In this document: positions 17,737 through 28,400 of the stretch, in pieces | How the letters are laid out: the number at the start of each line of letters is the position of its first letter | Position numbering within the stretch: position 1 is the stretch's first letter | Source: JBGSMF01 sp964651475 | GTDB taxonomy: Bacteria; Chloroflexota; Anaerolineae; Fen-1058 | Reading direction: 5' to 3' | Length of the DNA: 64,000 nucleotides | Assembly: GCA_964651475.1 (NCBI GenBank) | Contig: CAZYXV010000013.1 | Coordinates: 57,112-121,111 of the forward strand | Made by a program: the position numbers and the translations under genes | The notes under the pieces: model-generated | The model's input: the letters and a program-made list of their open reading frames with translations, nothing else | Told to the model about the DNA's origin: nothing | Databases searched by the model: none

Positions 17737-18516
17737 ATGAAGGTTTTCAAAATCGTCCCTATGTTTGTTCTGTTCACCCTGCTGGTTGCAGGCTGTCAAC
17801 CCGCAGCGTCCACGCCGATGCCGCCCAGCCCGGCCACAGAAACACCCACGCCGCCGCCGCCCAGACCGATCACAGAAACACCCGCGCCAACACCCACGCC
17901 GCAGCCCTGGCGGCCCAAGTTTATAGCAGAAGCCTGTGTTCCTGACGGAACAAGAGCATGCAAGGTAGTATTTGTGTTGCCGGCGCAGTATTACGCGAGG
18001 AATGGGCAAAAATTCCCCAACCAGTTTCGGGAGGCCGGTTATACTGTGACGGTGGCTTCCAATGCACCAGAAGTCGTAGAAGTATGCGAAACTAGCCTTG
18101 CCGTGGCTCAACCCCAAAAGAATATCCCGGTTGACTTGGCGCTGGCTCAAGTGCACGTTGCGGACTACGACGCCGTTCTTTTCATCGGCGGCCTGGGCTG
18201 CCATGACCAATGGCACGATGAAGAAGCGCATCGTATTGCGCGGGAAGCCATTGAGCAGGGCAAAGTTGTGGGGGCGTCGGGGTGCGCGTCTACCATTCTG
18301 GCTTACGCGGGCCTGTTGCAAGGGAAAACAGCCACCGTTTGCTCCCTTAAGGCCGTCGTCAAGCAGGGCCAGAATTATCGCGCCGTCTTGGAAAGCCAGG
18401 GCGCGGTGTATAGCGATGCCCCAATTGTGCGCGACGGGCTGATTGTGACGGCCAAGCAAGCATCGGGTTCCTTTGTTGACGGCGTCATTGAGGTGGTTTT
18501 GGAATCTACCCCGTAG
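17737..18516 (+). CDS. DJ-1/PfpI-family lipoprotein
   Basis: 259 residues from the ATG at 17737, with AAAGGAG upstream. Signal with lipobox VAGC (Cys20), a Pro/Thr linker to about residue 65, then a DJ-1/PfpI domain: KVVFVLPAQYY, FREAGYTVTVASN, YDAVLFIGGLG, and the nucleophile elbow VGASGCAST in which Cys is the expected reactive residue. Members are glyoxalases, chaperones or amidases; activity here is unknown, and the protein would act outside the membrane. It lies between two near-identical hydrolase lipoproteins and may form a cluster with them. Confidence 0.85.
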   Translation: MKVFKIVPMFVLFTLLVAGCQPAASTPMPPSPATETPTPPPPRPITETPAPTPTPQPWRPKFIAEACVPDGTRACKVVFVLPAQYYARNGQKFPNQFREAGYTVTVASNAPEVVEVCETSLAVAQPQKNIPVDLALAQVHVADYDAVLFIGGLGCHDQWHDEEAHRIAREAIEQGKVVGASGCASTILAYAGLLQGKTATVCSLKAVVKQGQNYRAVLESQGAVYSDAPIVRDGLIVTAKQASGSFVDGVIEVVLESTP

Positions 18517-18654
18517 AGAATCCCATAAGCTGAATGAGCAGCACTGTTATGAACAGCACTGTTATTGTGCGGTGTGCTACCGCGTGTGGCAGGCGGCGCC
18601 TTTCACCGCCGGCGGCCCACTTGCCGTCGGCTTTTTTGTCAGGGAGGAATAACA

Positions 18655-19563
18655 ATGACAGACCATAGACAACCTGAAAAGCGTATGGAGAGGTGGGGGC
18701 TTTTGAACATGGTCATCCCCTCGATCTTGGTCCTATTGCTTTTGAGCGGGTGTAGCGCGCCAGCGTCAGGGCTGGCGCTGCCTCCTACAGCGACCTCCGC
18801 GCCGACCCCGATGCCGGCGCTTCCCCCTACGCTCGTGTTCACGCCGACTCCAATACCGACACTGCCTCCAACAAGCACGCCTCCGCCAACACCAGCCTCT
18901 CCCCCTACAGCGATTCCCGCCCCCACCCAAGTATTCCAGGTCGAAGAGATCAGCCTTACCACCTCGGACAATGTGAAACTTGCCGCGAACTTGTTTTCCG
19001 GCCAGGGAAAAGTTGGCGTTGTGCTGGCCCACATGGGTATTGCCGATCAACGCAGTTGGAAGTCCTTTGCCAGGACAATCGCTGGCCAGGGGTTCACCGC
19101 CATCACCTTCGATTTTCGCTGTTATGGCCAATCGGACTGCAGCGGCGGGACGGGAGATACCCTCGCCACAGATGTGCGCGCGGCGGTAGAGTTTTTGCGC
19201 AAACGGGGCCTGGAGCACATTGTCTGCATGGGGGCCAGTATGGGAGGTCAAGCGTGTATGAGCGCGGCGCTCGATGAAGAACTGGCTGGCCTGGTCGTCA
19301 TTGCCAGCCCAGCGGCCGTGAGACCTGATAAACACTTTCCTGAAGACCTTGTCAGCCCCGCTATGCCCAAATTGTTCATCGTTGCCGATAACGACCGCTA
19401 TTACGATCTCACGCTTGAGATACCGGCTCTCTACGAGAGTGCGCCGGCGCCTAAAGAGCTCAAGACCTTTGCAAGCTCGGTTCACGGCACCGAGTTATTC
19501 AGAACAGAATACGGGAATGAATTTCGTGAGCTGCTGGTGAATTTTCTGAAAAAGCTTGGCTGA
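18655..19563 (+). CDS. Alpha/beta-hydrolase lipoprotein, copy 2
   Basis: 302 residues from the ATG at 18655, with AGGGAGGA upstream. Lipobox LSGC (Cys33), Thr/Pro linker, and the same hydrolase domain as the first copy: LAHMG, nucleophile elbow GASMGG, histidine in SSVHGTEL. The resemblance extends into the upstream DNA (a GGCGGCG-TTTCAC-GCCG-rich stretch before both genes), so a segment containing gene plus leader was duplicated. Differences are scattered rather than truncating, so both copies appear intact and under selection. Confidence 0.85.
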   Translation: MTDHRQPEKRMERWGLLNMVIPSILVLLLLSGCSAPASGLALPPTATSAPTPMPALPPTLVFTPTPIPTLPPTSTPPPTPASPPTAIPAPTQVFQVEEISLTTSDNVKLAANLFSGQGKVGVVLAHMGIADQRSWKSFARTIAGQGFTAITFDFRCYGQSDCSGGTGDTLATDVRAAVEFLRKRGLEHIVCMGASMGGQACMSAALDEELAGLVVIASPAAVRPDKHFPEDLVSPAMPKLFIVADNDRYYDLTLEIPALYESAPAPKELKTFASSVHGTELFRTEYGNEFRELLVNFLKKLG

Positions 19564-19609
19564 ACGGTGTGCCACATTGTTTGGACTTGAATCCCCGGTC
19601 CGCGCCGAT

Positions 19610-19638
19610 TTGTCGCTCGGCTTGCCTGGTGGTATAAT
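19610..19638 (+). promoter_or_regulatory. Promoter of secG
   Basis: TTGTCG (19610-19615), a 17-base spacer and a perfect TATAAT (19633-19638), 34 bases before the secG start codon. Confidence 0.65.
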
Positions 19639-19671
19639 CTCCATTCTGAATTTTCCGAATGGAGATACACT

Positions 19672-19905
19672 ATGAGCGTTTACCTGAATCTGGCACAAAT
19701 CGTCGTTTCGATTGCTTTGATTGCGTTGGTTTTGCTGCAAACCAAAGGTTCCGCGCTGAGTGGAATGTTTGGAGGAACCGATACCTCAATCCACAAAACT
19801 AGGCGAGGACTGGAAAAAACGGTCTTCAATGCCACTATCTGGCTATCGGTGGTATTTTTCCTCTTGGCTCTGCTCAACGTTATTTTTACTAGCTCTAGCA
19901 GCTAA
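19672..19905 (+). CDS. secG: Preprotein translocase subunit SecG
   Basis: 77 residues with two membrane helices (about 5-22 and 53-72) separated by a loop carrying LLQTKGSALSGMFGG, the SecG signature. SecG joins SecYE and aids protein export. GGAGAT precedes the ATG. The solute-binding protein starts 57 bases downstream. Confidence 0.94.
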   Translation: MSVYLNLAQIVVSIALIALVLLQTKGSALSGMFGGTDTSIHKTRRGLEKTVFNATIWLSVVFFLLALLNVIFTSSSS

Positions 19906-19962
19906 AGCCATCTGAAAAACAAGCGTGTTGAGTGCGTACGCGCGTTGAGCATTGGCTGAACA

Positions 19963-21783
19963 GTGGTCAAGCATATTCGTTGGCAAGTTGTTCTGATCGT
20001 TTTGGGGATTGCTTTGTTAGGCGCCCTGCTTGTGTCTATGGCATTCCTCAATCCGGTTGACACCGTCATCGTTCCGGCGCAGGGCGGCACCTACGTAGAG
20101 GGAGTAGTCGGCCAGGTCCAGGCCATCAATCCCCTCGTGTGCTCGCTCAACCCCGCCGATCAGGATTTATGCGCCTTGGTATTTAGCGGCTTGATGCGCT
20201 TTGACGTGCACGGCGAGCCAGTGCCTGATATTGCCGCGCAAGCGCCGCGCGTCTCGGCGGACGGCACTGTCTATACAGTCTCGCTGCGCTCGAACATTCG
20301 TTGGCAAGATAACGTCCCGCTGACGGCCGACGACGTCCTGTTCACTTTTGGCCTGGCCCGCCACCCTGATTTTCCTGGCCCGCCTGACCTCACAGCTCTG
20401 TGGAGCACTGTCGAAATCACCCGTGTGGGCGCCTATGAACTCAGGTTCACCTTGAGCGAACCTTTTGCGCCGTTCACCGATTATCTCACCTTGGGACTTT
20501 TGCCAGCGCACATCTTGCGCAACGTGCCGCCAGGGAGCAAGGCGTGGGATGCATTCAACCTGTCGCCAGTGGGCAGCGGGCTGTTCAAAGTAGAAGACGT
20601 GGCCATCGAACAAGGCGCAGTGGACCACGTTTTGTTGGCTGCCAATCCCTATTATTACGGCAAGCAGCCTTATCTATCTAAGATCGAGTTTAGATACTTT
20701 GCTGACACCAAGAGCGTGTTCGCAGCCTATCGCGCCGGTCAGGTGCAAGGTATTGCCCAGGTGCCGGTGTCCGAAGCGGCTGAACTGAGAAACTATCCGC
20801 GCCTGAAGGTTCTGTCTGCGCCGCAGGCAGCCTATACACTCATTTTCCTCAACCTTGCCAATCACGATGTCGAATTCTTTCAGGACAAGGCCGTGCGCCA
20901 GGCCATGCTCTACGCCCTGGACCGGCAGGAATTGATCAACGAGGTGCTGGGCGGCTATGGCCTGGTGGCTAATAGCCCAATATTGCCCGACACGTGGGCG
21001 TATGATTCCCAGATACCGCTCTACAAACAAGACCGCGCTCGCGCCGACGCCCTGCTTGACGAAGCAGAGTGGATCCAACCGGCCAATCCTCCGCCGACAA
21101 AAACGCCTACCCCGACGCCAACCTATACTCCTACACCCACGGCCACCGTCAGGTTAAAAGCCACTGCGACCAAAACTCCTACTGCAACGGCTACGCTGCT
21201 GCCAACCATTACTCCTACACCGACGCCGGCCGAGCCGGTGCCCGAATGGGGGCGCGTGAAGAATGGACAGGTGCTCAGTTTTACATTGTTGGTCAATGCC
21301 GACCCGGTCCGAGAAGCTTTGGCGCAAGCTGTTGTGAAGCAATGGCAAAGCGTAGGCGTGCAGGCATCTATTAGACCCGTTGCCAGGGGATTGGTGACGA
21401 GCCATCTCCAACCACGCAATTACGAAGCGGTATTAGCCGATCTATCGCTGGTAGGCGACCCGGATTTGTACGTGTTCTTTCACGAGATGCAGATTGGCGA
21501 GGGGCAGAATTATAGCGGCTTTCGGCATCGAAGAATCAGCGAATTGCTGGAACAGGCGCGCCTGGTCGCCGACCGGAACACCCGCGTTGAGCTATACCGT
21601 CAATTCCAACAACTGTTTGCGGACGAAGCGCCGGTCATTCTGTTGTATTATCCGATTTACATTTACGCGGTAGATGAGCGCGTCCAGGGGGTGCAAATCG
21701 GGCCAATCAATTACCCCTCTGACCGCTTTGCGACGGTATCGGATTGGTACATTGCTATTCGGCGGGTGATCAGGAGCAATTGA
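19963..21783 (+). CDS. Peptide/nickel-type ABC solute-binding protein (family 5) with inserted linker
   Basis: 606 residues, GTG start. An N-terminal membrane helix (about 8-28) has no lipobox cysteine, so the protein is anchored by the helix or processed. It has the family-5 (OppA/DppA-like) fold: GTYVEGVVGQVQAINPL, LRSNIRWQDNVPLTADDVLF, PVGSGLFKVED, FQDKAVRQAMLYALDRQEL. At about residues 376-425 a Thr/Pro-rich run (PPPTKTPTPTPTYTPTPT and on) splits the two lobes, an uncommon place for a linker. No permease or ATPase for a peptide importer is adjacent; the next ABC genes are of the export type and lie beyond an opposite-strand gene. Ligand unknown. Confidence 0.88.
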   Translation: MVKHIRWQVVLIVLGIALLGALLVSMAFLNPVDTVIVPAQGGTYVEGVVGQVQAINPLVCSLNPADQDLCALVFSGLMRFDVHGEPVPDIAAQAPRVSADGTVYTVSLRSNIRWQDNVPLTADDVLFTFGLARHPDFPGPPDLTALWSTVEITRVGAYELRFTLSEPFAPFTDYLTLGLLPAHILRNVPPGSKAWDAFNLSPVGSGLFKVEDVAIEQGAVDHVLLAANPYYYGKQPYLSKIEFRYFADTKSVFAAYRAGQVQGIAQVPVSEAAELRNYPRLKVLSAPQAAYTLIFLNLANHDVEFFQDKAVRQAMLYALDRQELINEVLGGYGLVANSPILPDTWAYDSQIPLYKQDRARADALLDEAEWIQPANPPPTKTPTPTPTYTPTPTATVRLKATATKTPTATATLLPTITPTPTPAEPVPEWGRVKNGQVLSFTLLVNADPVREALAQAVVKQWQSVGVQASIRPVARGLVTSHLQPRNYEAVLADLSLVGDPDLYVFFHEMQIGEGQNYSGFRHRRISELLEQARLVADRNTRVELYRQFQQLFADEAPVILLYYPIYIYAVDERVQGVQIGPINYPSDRFATVSDWYIAIRRVIRSN

Positions 21784-21796
21784 CGTTCTTCTGGAA

Positions 21797-22627
21797 TTAT
21801 TTACCCTTTCCCCGGTTGTAAAGCGATAACAGATTTTCGGCGTGCAGTCGCTGCACCAATCCGTTGAGGGCGATGCGGCTTTTGCCGCAAGACTCGATGG
21901 TAATTTCCGCCAGGCTTTCTGCCCCCTTGCCGGCCGCGATCACTTTGGTCACGCGCGATTGAACTGCTTCCAGGTATTTAATGTTGCTGTTCAACGCCTC
22001 GGCGATTTCGCCGCGCAGAACCATCTCGCCGTGCCCCTGTATAATCATTTCCAGGTTCATGCTCTTGATCTCTCGCAGCGTTTCAATCAGCGCGGCAGGG
22101 TCGCCGTCTACAATGTGCGGCAAAGGCATGACGGCATCGGAAGCGAACAAGATTTTATCATCTCTGGCGTAAACGGCTATCAAATCGCTGGAATGTCCTG
22201 GCATGTGCAAAAGCTGCAAGGTCTTGTCGCCCAGGCGCAGCGCCATATCATTGCCTTCAAACGTCACACCCGGCAGGCGCAGCTCGATGCCACACAGTTC
22301 GGGCGTGTGCGCCTGAGCGGCGCGCAGGCCAGCTTGGCCGCGTTCAATCAAGAGTTGGCGGCACCGAGCATGGGCAACTATTTCGGCTTCCGGGAACTGG
22401 CACGCGCCGTATACGTGATCGGCGTGGTAATGGGTGAAAATGATGTACTTGCATCCATCTTTACTGTACCGTGCGACAAATTCGGCGATTTGGCTGGTTT
22501 CTTGGGGAAAGGGCAACGTGTCTATGATAATGGCGCCTTCGGTCGTCAGGACCACGCCGGCCGTCACCTGCGCGTAAATGGAACTGGTAAATATAAATAT
22601 GTCTTCTGAAATACGGTCACGGTACAT
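21797..22627 (-). CDS. MBL-fold metallo-hydrolase
   Basis: 276 residues. It has the metallo-beta-lactamase fold with the metal motif HYHADH, further ligands in MPGHSSD, FASDAVMP and the late QGHGE. The fold covers glyoxalase II, lactonases and related hydrolases; substrate unknown. The C-terminal 60 residues are a helical extension. Convergent with the solute-binding gene, 13 bases apart. Confidence 0.9.
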   Translation of the reverse strand: MYRDRISEDIFIFTSSIYAQVTAGVVLTTEGAIIIDTLPFPQETSQIAEFVARYSKDGCKYIIFTHYHADHVYGACQFPEAEIVAHARCRQLLIERGQAGLRAAQAHTPELCGIELRLPGVTFEGNDMALRLGDKTLQLLHMPGHSSDLIAVYARDDKILFASDAVMPLPHIVDGDPAALIETLREIKSMNLEMIIQGHGEMVLRGEIAEALNSNIKYLEAVQSRVTKVIAAGKGAESLAEITIESCGKSRIALNGLVQRLHAENLLSLYNRGKGK

Positions 22628-22714
22628 AGGTTTCTCCTGCGCGATTTAGGGTACTCTGGCGCGGAACGTAGCATACCACAAAATATAGTCAGTCGTCAAG
22701 GATGAAAAGCCGAG

Positions 22715-22742
22715 TTGCATTGTGAGAGAGCGGTGATACAAT
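22715..22742 (+). promoter_or_regulatory. Promoter of the ABC exporter pair
   Basis: TTGCAT (22715-22720), a 16-base spacer and TACAAT (22737-22742). It overlaps an in-frame ATG at 22741, which argues for the internal ATG at 22774 as the real start. Confidence 0.5.
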
Positions 22743-22773
22743 GGACGGGAGCGCACCAGGTAGCGAGGTAAGG

Positions 22774-23544
22774 ATGACAAACAATGTTTTTTTAATTGAA
22801 ACACAACACTTGGTAAAACGATATGGCGACAAGCTGGCCGTGAACGATGTGAGTTTGGCAGTGCACGGCGGCGAGATATTTGGATTTCTTGGCCCGAATG
22901 GCGCGGGCAAAACGACGACCATCAAGATGATCGTCGGGTTGCTGCAGCCCACCTCTGGCGTTGTGAAGGTAGCGGGATATGATGTGCAGGCTCAGCCGTT
23001 ACAGGCCAAGGCTGCCAATGGCTATGTGCCAGACGAGCCTAACCTGTATCCCAAACTTTCGGCGCGCGAATTGCTGCGCTTTGTGGGCGATCTGTACGAG
23101 ATGGAGCGCCAACAGATTGAGCGGCGCATCGAGGAATTGCTGAGGCTGTTCAATTTGACCGAGGCCGGCGACGATCTGATAGACTCGTACAGCCATGGCA
23201 TGCGTCAAAAAACCGCCTTAGCCGCCGCGCTGATGCACGATCCTCAAGTGCTGGTGCTCGATGAGCCAACCGTCGGGCTTGACCCCAAATCGGCGCGGCT
23301 GATCAAAGACATTTTGCGCCAGATGGCCGAGCGAGGCACGGCTGTGTTCCTCAGCACCCATATTCTTGAAATTGCTGAACGTATGTGTGACCGCATTGGC
23401 ATTATCAACAGGGGCGAGCTGGCGGCGGTTGGAACGATGGACGAGCTGCGCGCCTTGGGTAAAGGCGAAGCCAGCCTGGAAGATATTTTCTTGGGACTGA
23501 CCGGCGGGGCAGAGTACGCCGAAATCGCCGAGGTGCTCAAATGA
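22774..23544 (+). CDS. ABC exporter ATP-binding protein
   Basis: 256 residues from the ATG at 22774 (GAGGTAAGG upstream). Walker A GPNGAGKTTT, a relaxed signature SHGMRQKTALAAAL in place of LSGGQ, Walker B VLVLDEPTVGLDP and the switch histidine in LSTHI. This is the ABC-2 (drug or antibiotic export) class. The stop overlaps the permease start by 4 bases (ATGA). Substrate unknown. Confidence 0.92.
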   Translation: MTNNVFLIETQHLVKRYGDKLAVNDVSLAVHGGEIFGFLGPNGAGKTTTIKMIVGLLQPTSGVVKVAGYDVQAQPLQAKAANGYVPDEPNLYPKLSARELLRFVGDLYEMERQQIERRIEELLRLFNLTEAGDDLIDSYSHGMRQKTALAAALMHDPQVLVLDEPTVGLDPKSARLIKDILRQMAERGTAVFLSTHILEIAERMCDRIGIINRGELAAVGTMDELRALGKGEASLEDIFLGLTGGAEYAEIAEVLK

Positions 23545-25310
23545 GCCTGGCGCATGTTCATCCAGAGTATCGCCTGTGGCGTTACGTGTGGAAGCTGCTG
23601 CGTCTGCGTTGGCAGATTTTTTTTAGCGGCTTTCGTCACGCCAGGCTCCGCCGCAAGATTGGTTATGTTGTTTTTATTTTGTTTGTGTTGGGAGTGCTGG
23701 TCGGCGCTTTTGTGGGGAGCTGGTTTATCCTGCGTTTCTTGCGTTCGCCGCAACTGGCCCAATTCATTGACCCGGCCCAGTTCTTGTCGAGTGTGCCGGT
23801 GCTGGTCGTCTCGGCAGCCTTTTTGGGCATTTTGCTCACCAGCTTTGGCGTCTTGCTCCAGGCGCTTTACCTGGCCGGCGACATGGACTTTTTGCTCAGT
23901 TCCCCGGCGCCGATTCGCGCTGTATTTGTGGCCAAGTTGCTCCAGGCAATTCTGCCCAACCTGGGCCTGATTTGTTTTTTTGGCTTGCCGATATTGTTTG
24001 GACTGGGCGCTGCGAGCGGGTATAACATATTGTACTATCCGCTCGTGTTAATCGTGTTGGCTGCGTTGGCGTTGGCGGCGGCGGGGCTATCGAGCTTGTT
24101 GGTGATGGGCGTGGTGCGCATTTTCCCCGCTCGCCGCGTGGCCGAGGTGTTGGGTTTTGTCGGCGCGATTGTTTCAATTGTGTGCTCGCAATCCGGCCAG
24201 CTCACCAGCCACGCCGATTTTACGCAGGCGCAGGCGTCGCAAGCCTTTAGCACCCTGGCGCGCCTCAATGCGCCGTGGTCGCCCTTGTCTTGGGCCGGGC
24301 GTGGATTGGTGGACATTGGCGAAGGGCGCTGGGTGACCGGCGCAGGTTTTTTGATTCTCACGGTGGGATTGGCCGGCATAATATTTGCCATCGCGTTGAA
24401 CACTGCGGAGCGTTTGTATTATACAGGCTGGGCCAGTGTGCAGGTGGGCACGCGCAAAAAGGCGACGCGAAAAGCCGCCCAAGAAACATCGCGCCAGGCC
24501 GCGCAAGGGGCGACGTGGATCGAACATCTTGTGCCGCCCGCGGTGCGCGGCTTGATTATCAAAGATTTCCTCGTCATCCGGCGTGACCTGCGCAACATGT
24601 CGCAACTGGTCAGCCCGCTGATTTTTGGCGTGATTTATGCGGTGATGCTGGTGCGCGGCGGCGGCCAGCCGCCATCTGGCGAAGGCGAAGCGCCAGAATG
24701 GGTAATGCAGGCGATGAAGAACGCGCTGCTTTACGGCCAGGTTGGCATTTCACTGTTTGTGAGCTGGTCGCTTTTGTCGCGCCTGGCGATGATGGGGTTT
24801 TCGCAAGAAGGCAAGCATTATTGGCTGCTCAAGGTGGCACCGCTCAGTTCGGGCAAATTGCTCTTGTCCAAGTTCATGGTAGCTTATTTGCCCGCGCTGG
24901 CAATGGGTTGGGGTTTTCTGCTGGCTATCTCGTTGGTGCAGGTAGTGAGCCTTGGATCAGGCAGCCTGGCGGCCATGTTGTTTGGCCTGCCGGTTGTGGC
25001 ACTGTGCATCGCCGGGGCGACGGGCGTCAACCTGGCCTTTGGCGTGGCTGGCGTCAACCTTGAGTGGGAAGATCCGCGCCAGATGATGCGCGGCCCTATG
25101 GGGTGCATTGGTATGCTGGTGAGCTTTGCTTACCTGGGTGTTACTCTGATATTGTTCTTTGGGCCGCCCATCGCGCTATCTATGTTTGGAGGCTCAGAGT
25201 TGATTGGGCAGTTTGTGGGCTTGCTCTTGGGAGGAGTGCTCTGCCTGATCTGTGCTATCGCGCCGCCGTTATTTGTGCGTGACCGTGTGGCGCGCATTGG
25301 TGAAGCGTGA
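23541..25310 (+). CDS. ABC-2-type exporter permease
   Basis: 589 residues with roughly a dozen hydrophobic segments, beginning at the ATG inside the ATGA overlap with the ATPase stop. An initial cytosolic stretch (30-45 residues) is followed by VVFILFVLGVLVGAFVGSW and, later, pairs of long helices. The size and the paired layout resemble large single-chain exporters in which one polypeptide carries both halves. Function inferred from its ATPase partner. Confidence 0.82.
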   Translation: MSLAHVHPEYRLWRYVWKLLRLRWQIFFSGFRHARLRRKIGYVVFILFVLGVLVGAFVGSWFILRFLRSPQLAQFIDPAQFLSSVPVLVVSAAFLGILLTSFGVLLQALYLAGDMDFLLSSPAPIRAVFVAKLLQAILPNLGLICFFGLPILFGLGAASGYNILYYPLVLIVLAALALAAAGLSSLLVMGVVRIFPARRVAEVLGFVGAIVSIVCSQSGQLTSHADFTQAQASQAFSTLARLNAPWSPLSWAGRGLVDIGEGRWVTGAGFLILTVGLAGIIFAIALNTAERLYYTGWASVQVGTRKKATRKAAQETSRQAAQGATWIEHLVPPAVRGLIIKDFLVIRRDLRNMSQLVSPLIFGVIYAVMLVRGGGQPPSGEGEAPEWVMQAMKNALLYGQVGISLFVSWSLLSRLAMMGFSQEGKHYWLLKVAPLSSGKLLLSKFMVAYLPALAMGWGFLLAISLVQVVSLGSGSLAAMLFGLPVVALCIAGATGVNLAFGVAGVNLEWEDPRQMMRGPMGCIGMLVSFAYLGVTLILFFGPPIALSMFGGSELIGQFVGLLLGGVLCLICAIAPPLFVRDRVARIGEA

Positions 25311-25345
25311 AAACAAGCCCGGCTTTTTAAAAGCCGGGCTTGTTT
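25311..25345 (+). terminator. Rho-independent terminator of the ABC pair
   Basis: Stem AAACAAGCCCGGC and its complement (GCCGGGCTTGTTT) flank a TTTTTAAAA centre, directly after the permease stop. The palindrome would also serve the opposite strand. Confidence 0.8.
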
Positions 25346-25431
25346 ATTGCCAAGCCGTTCACGCTGGATACTAGCCCAGCAATGGGCGCGGACTGTTGTC
25401 CACGCCAAGCATGCTTGGCAGCTACCTACAA

Positions 25432-28400
25432 TCAGCCGTTCTTTAAAACGAGCGGCAAAAAGATGGTGTGCATCGCGATCTCGGGAGTATTCAGAACGCC
25501 AAACTGGGTAAAGTGATTAATCTGCAGCGTGATCTCGCGCCGGATTTCGTCTACCACAAAGCTATCTGGCACGGTCCATCTGTTGGTTGTAGTGGAAAAG
25601 TAGGCCGGGCGCAGACGGTTAACGTTGATGCCGCGCGCCGCCAATTCAGCCGGATCGTATTTGAACGTGATGACCACGTCCTGATTAAAGTTTGACGTGA
25701 TAGGCTGGCCGTCTTCGGTGAAAGCCTCGAACACATAGCTCAGTCCGACCACATCGCCATAGTGGTGATGCGGCACGGCCGCCAGCGGTGTGATGTGCAA
25801 GATGATGCGCCCTTCCACGGGCATGGCCCCTGCCGGGATAAAGATGCGCGTGCCATCTTCCAACTCGATGAGTTGGCTTTGTGTAGAGTCGAATACTACT
25901 GTCACCGGCGCAGGCTTGAGCTTGGGCCCCTGCAACTCCAGGTCATGGTTAACTGTGGCCGATACTGGCACTGAAACCACCGTGCGCGCGATCCAGTAGC
26001 GATTAGGCAGTTCAAGCACGGCGACGACGTTCCAGTCTTCTCCGCCGGTGACGGGCAACGTATAGACCCCGCCGAGCGGCGCGATGGTGGCGTTGTAACC
26101 GTCGCTGGCGCTCCACGCCCACAGATGCACAATGCCCGGCAGCCCCAGCGTGCCAGTCACCAGTGTGACCGTGCCGGTGATGGCTGCATCCGGGCGGCGA
26201 TATTGCAGCGTGATGCTGTTTGATCCGTGGCGTGGAATGTTCACGGCTTTGATGACCGGGTTAATCAGACCGGGATCGTGTATCATGGCCGAGCGCACAT
26301 TGTACTGGCCGGACGGCAGATTGATGATAAAGCGGCCATCGGAGCGCGTGGGGCGACTGCGCACTGTCAACTCTGTGATATCGGGCGAGCTTGCTTCGGC
26401 GATGACGACAGCGCCCGCCGCCGGAGCGCCGTTAGGCATCAGCACTGTGCCGGTCAGCGTGCTGTCTTTTTCCACTACCGGCAGCGGCACGTCAACTCGC
26501 GCGCCTGCTGGCACAGCGTAGGTGCGCGGGCCAGCGGCTTTGAGATAGTTGGAATGGGGATCAATGGCATAGTTCACGCTCCAGTCTCCGGCAGGGATGG
26601 GCAGCGTGTACAAACCGCCTGGCTTGATGTCTGTGCCCGTCCGCAAGCCGTTGTCCCATGCCCAGACCTGGCCATCCACATCCACGCTTACATTCGCGCG
26701 TTTATCCCACACCGCGCCCCTGATCTTGGAGGTTTTCAAGATCAACGTAAAGGTCACGGTGGTGGCGTCGCCCGCGGCGACGATGGCCAGTTCCGGCTGC
26801 CCATCTGACATGAAGGGTTGAGTGCCTGGCAGGTGCACGGTGACCGAGTATGCGCCGGCCGGTACCATCATGCTGAACTCACCAGCCTCCACAGGTGCGC
26901 CAGTGCGCACGGTGCGGTCCTCACTCACGGCGGCGGCCCAACCATACGCGCTGGGGACGGGGTGACTGCTGCCGTCTACCAGCACGCCGTTGATCGTGGC
27001 GTCGGCTGCCAGCAATGTCAAGTCAACGCTGCCGGCTACTTGCCCGGATGCAATCGCTACGTTTAAGGGTGCGCCTGTGAACACGTAGGGTTGATCGGGC
27101 CGCGGGGCCGGGCGCACCAGCCAGGTACCGCTGTAGACTGGCGTGATATACATACCATCTGGCCCAGAGCGCGCCCCAAACATCGCGCCTGTAGCCAGGT
27201 TCCATGCGATGACGGGCACGTTTTCGACCGGCAAGCCTGAGCTTTCCTCGGTCAACGTCCCGGTGATGATGGCATCGCGCGGGATTAGGGTGATTGTGGG
27301 CACTATTGCGGGGGCGCGAATGGGAGTTGGCGGCGGCGCGGCGAATGACGCGCTCTCGACGTGCAAGTCTAGTTTGTATACGCCGTGCGGCACGGTAAAC
27401 GTAAAGCGACCATCTGCGTCCACTTGTTGCGATAGCCCCACACCTTCGTCTGTGCGCAGCGATGCCGTCACAGTGAATGGCGGTGGACTGTGATCGGGCA
27501 GTTCCACGGCGCCGGCCACCGTGGCATCGGCAGTGAGCACGACCATGTTTATCAATTTGTGTTCGGGCGCGGTGTTATTTTCAAAGCGCACCAGTTGCGC
27601 CGGGTAAGGATAGACCCAATGAGATGGCACGGTACTGCTGATTGATTTCACGTTGATTGCCCACACGCCGGGCGCCAGCCGCAACCCATATAAGCCAGAA
27701 GCGTTGGTCCAAGTCATCGCGTGTCCATACCTGTCTACGCGGTGCGCTTCAATCAACGCGCCGGTGACAGAGATGCCGGTATTGGTGCGCACCCCGCCGT
27801 GGATCCACTTGGGCGGCACATCAAATCTAGAGACGAATGGTGTGGTGTGGGGGAGAGTGATGACTTGGGGGGGCGGCGGCAACAAATCGCCCCGCCCTGC
27901 CGGCGGCTCGACCACCAGCGTGGCTGTCATTCCGGTTGGCAAATCACCGAGGGCAAATTTCCCCAATGCCCCTGTCACGTCAACGCGGTGGACGCCGTTG
28001 GCGGCGATGGCGTGCACGCGCGCTTCAGGCACAGGCGGCGCGAGACCAGGTCCTTCAAGCACGATGCCATGTATTTGGACTGGCTTGAGGGTAAGTGTGA
28101 CATATTGCGGCGCAGCCGGCGCCAGTGCTGCCGTGATTGGGGCGGAGCGCCAGTAGGGATCATCCGCCCTCGGCTCGGCAACCAATTTGTATGTGCCGGT
28201 TGGCAGTCCCCCGATGGCAAAGTTGCCCTCGACGGTGAATCGCCGTTCCACCAACGTCGGCCCGGCGAACACGAGAACTGTCGCATTGGTCGGCGTGATG
28301 CCGCCCGGGGCGTATACCGTGCCAGTGATGCTGGGAGTGGTCAGTCGGATAGGTGGCAATATCAGTGGCGCGGTAAGCACATGTACTGGCATAATGTCTG

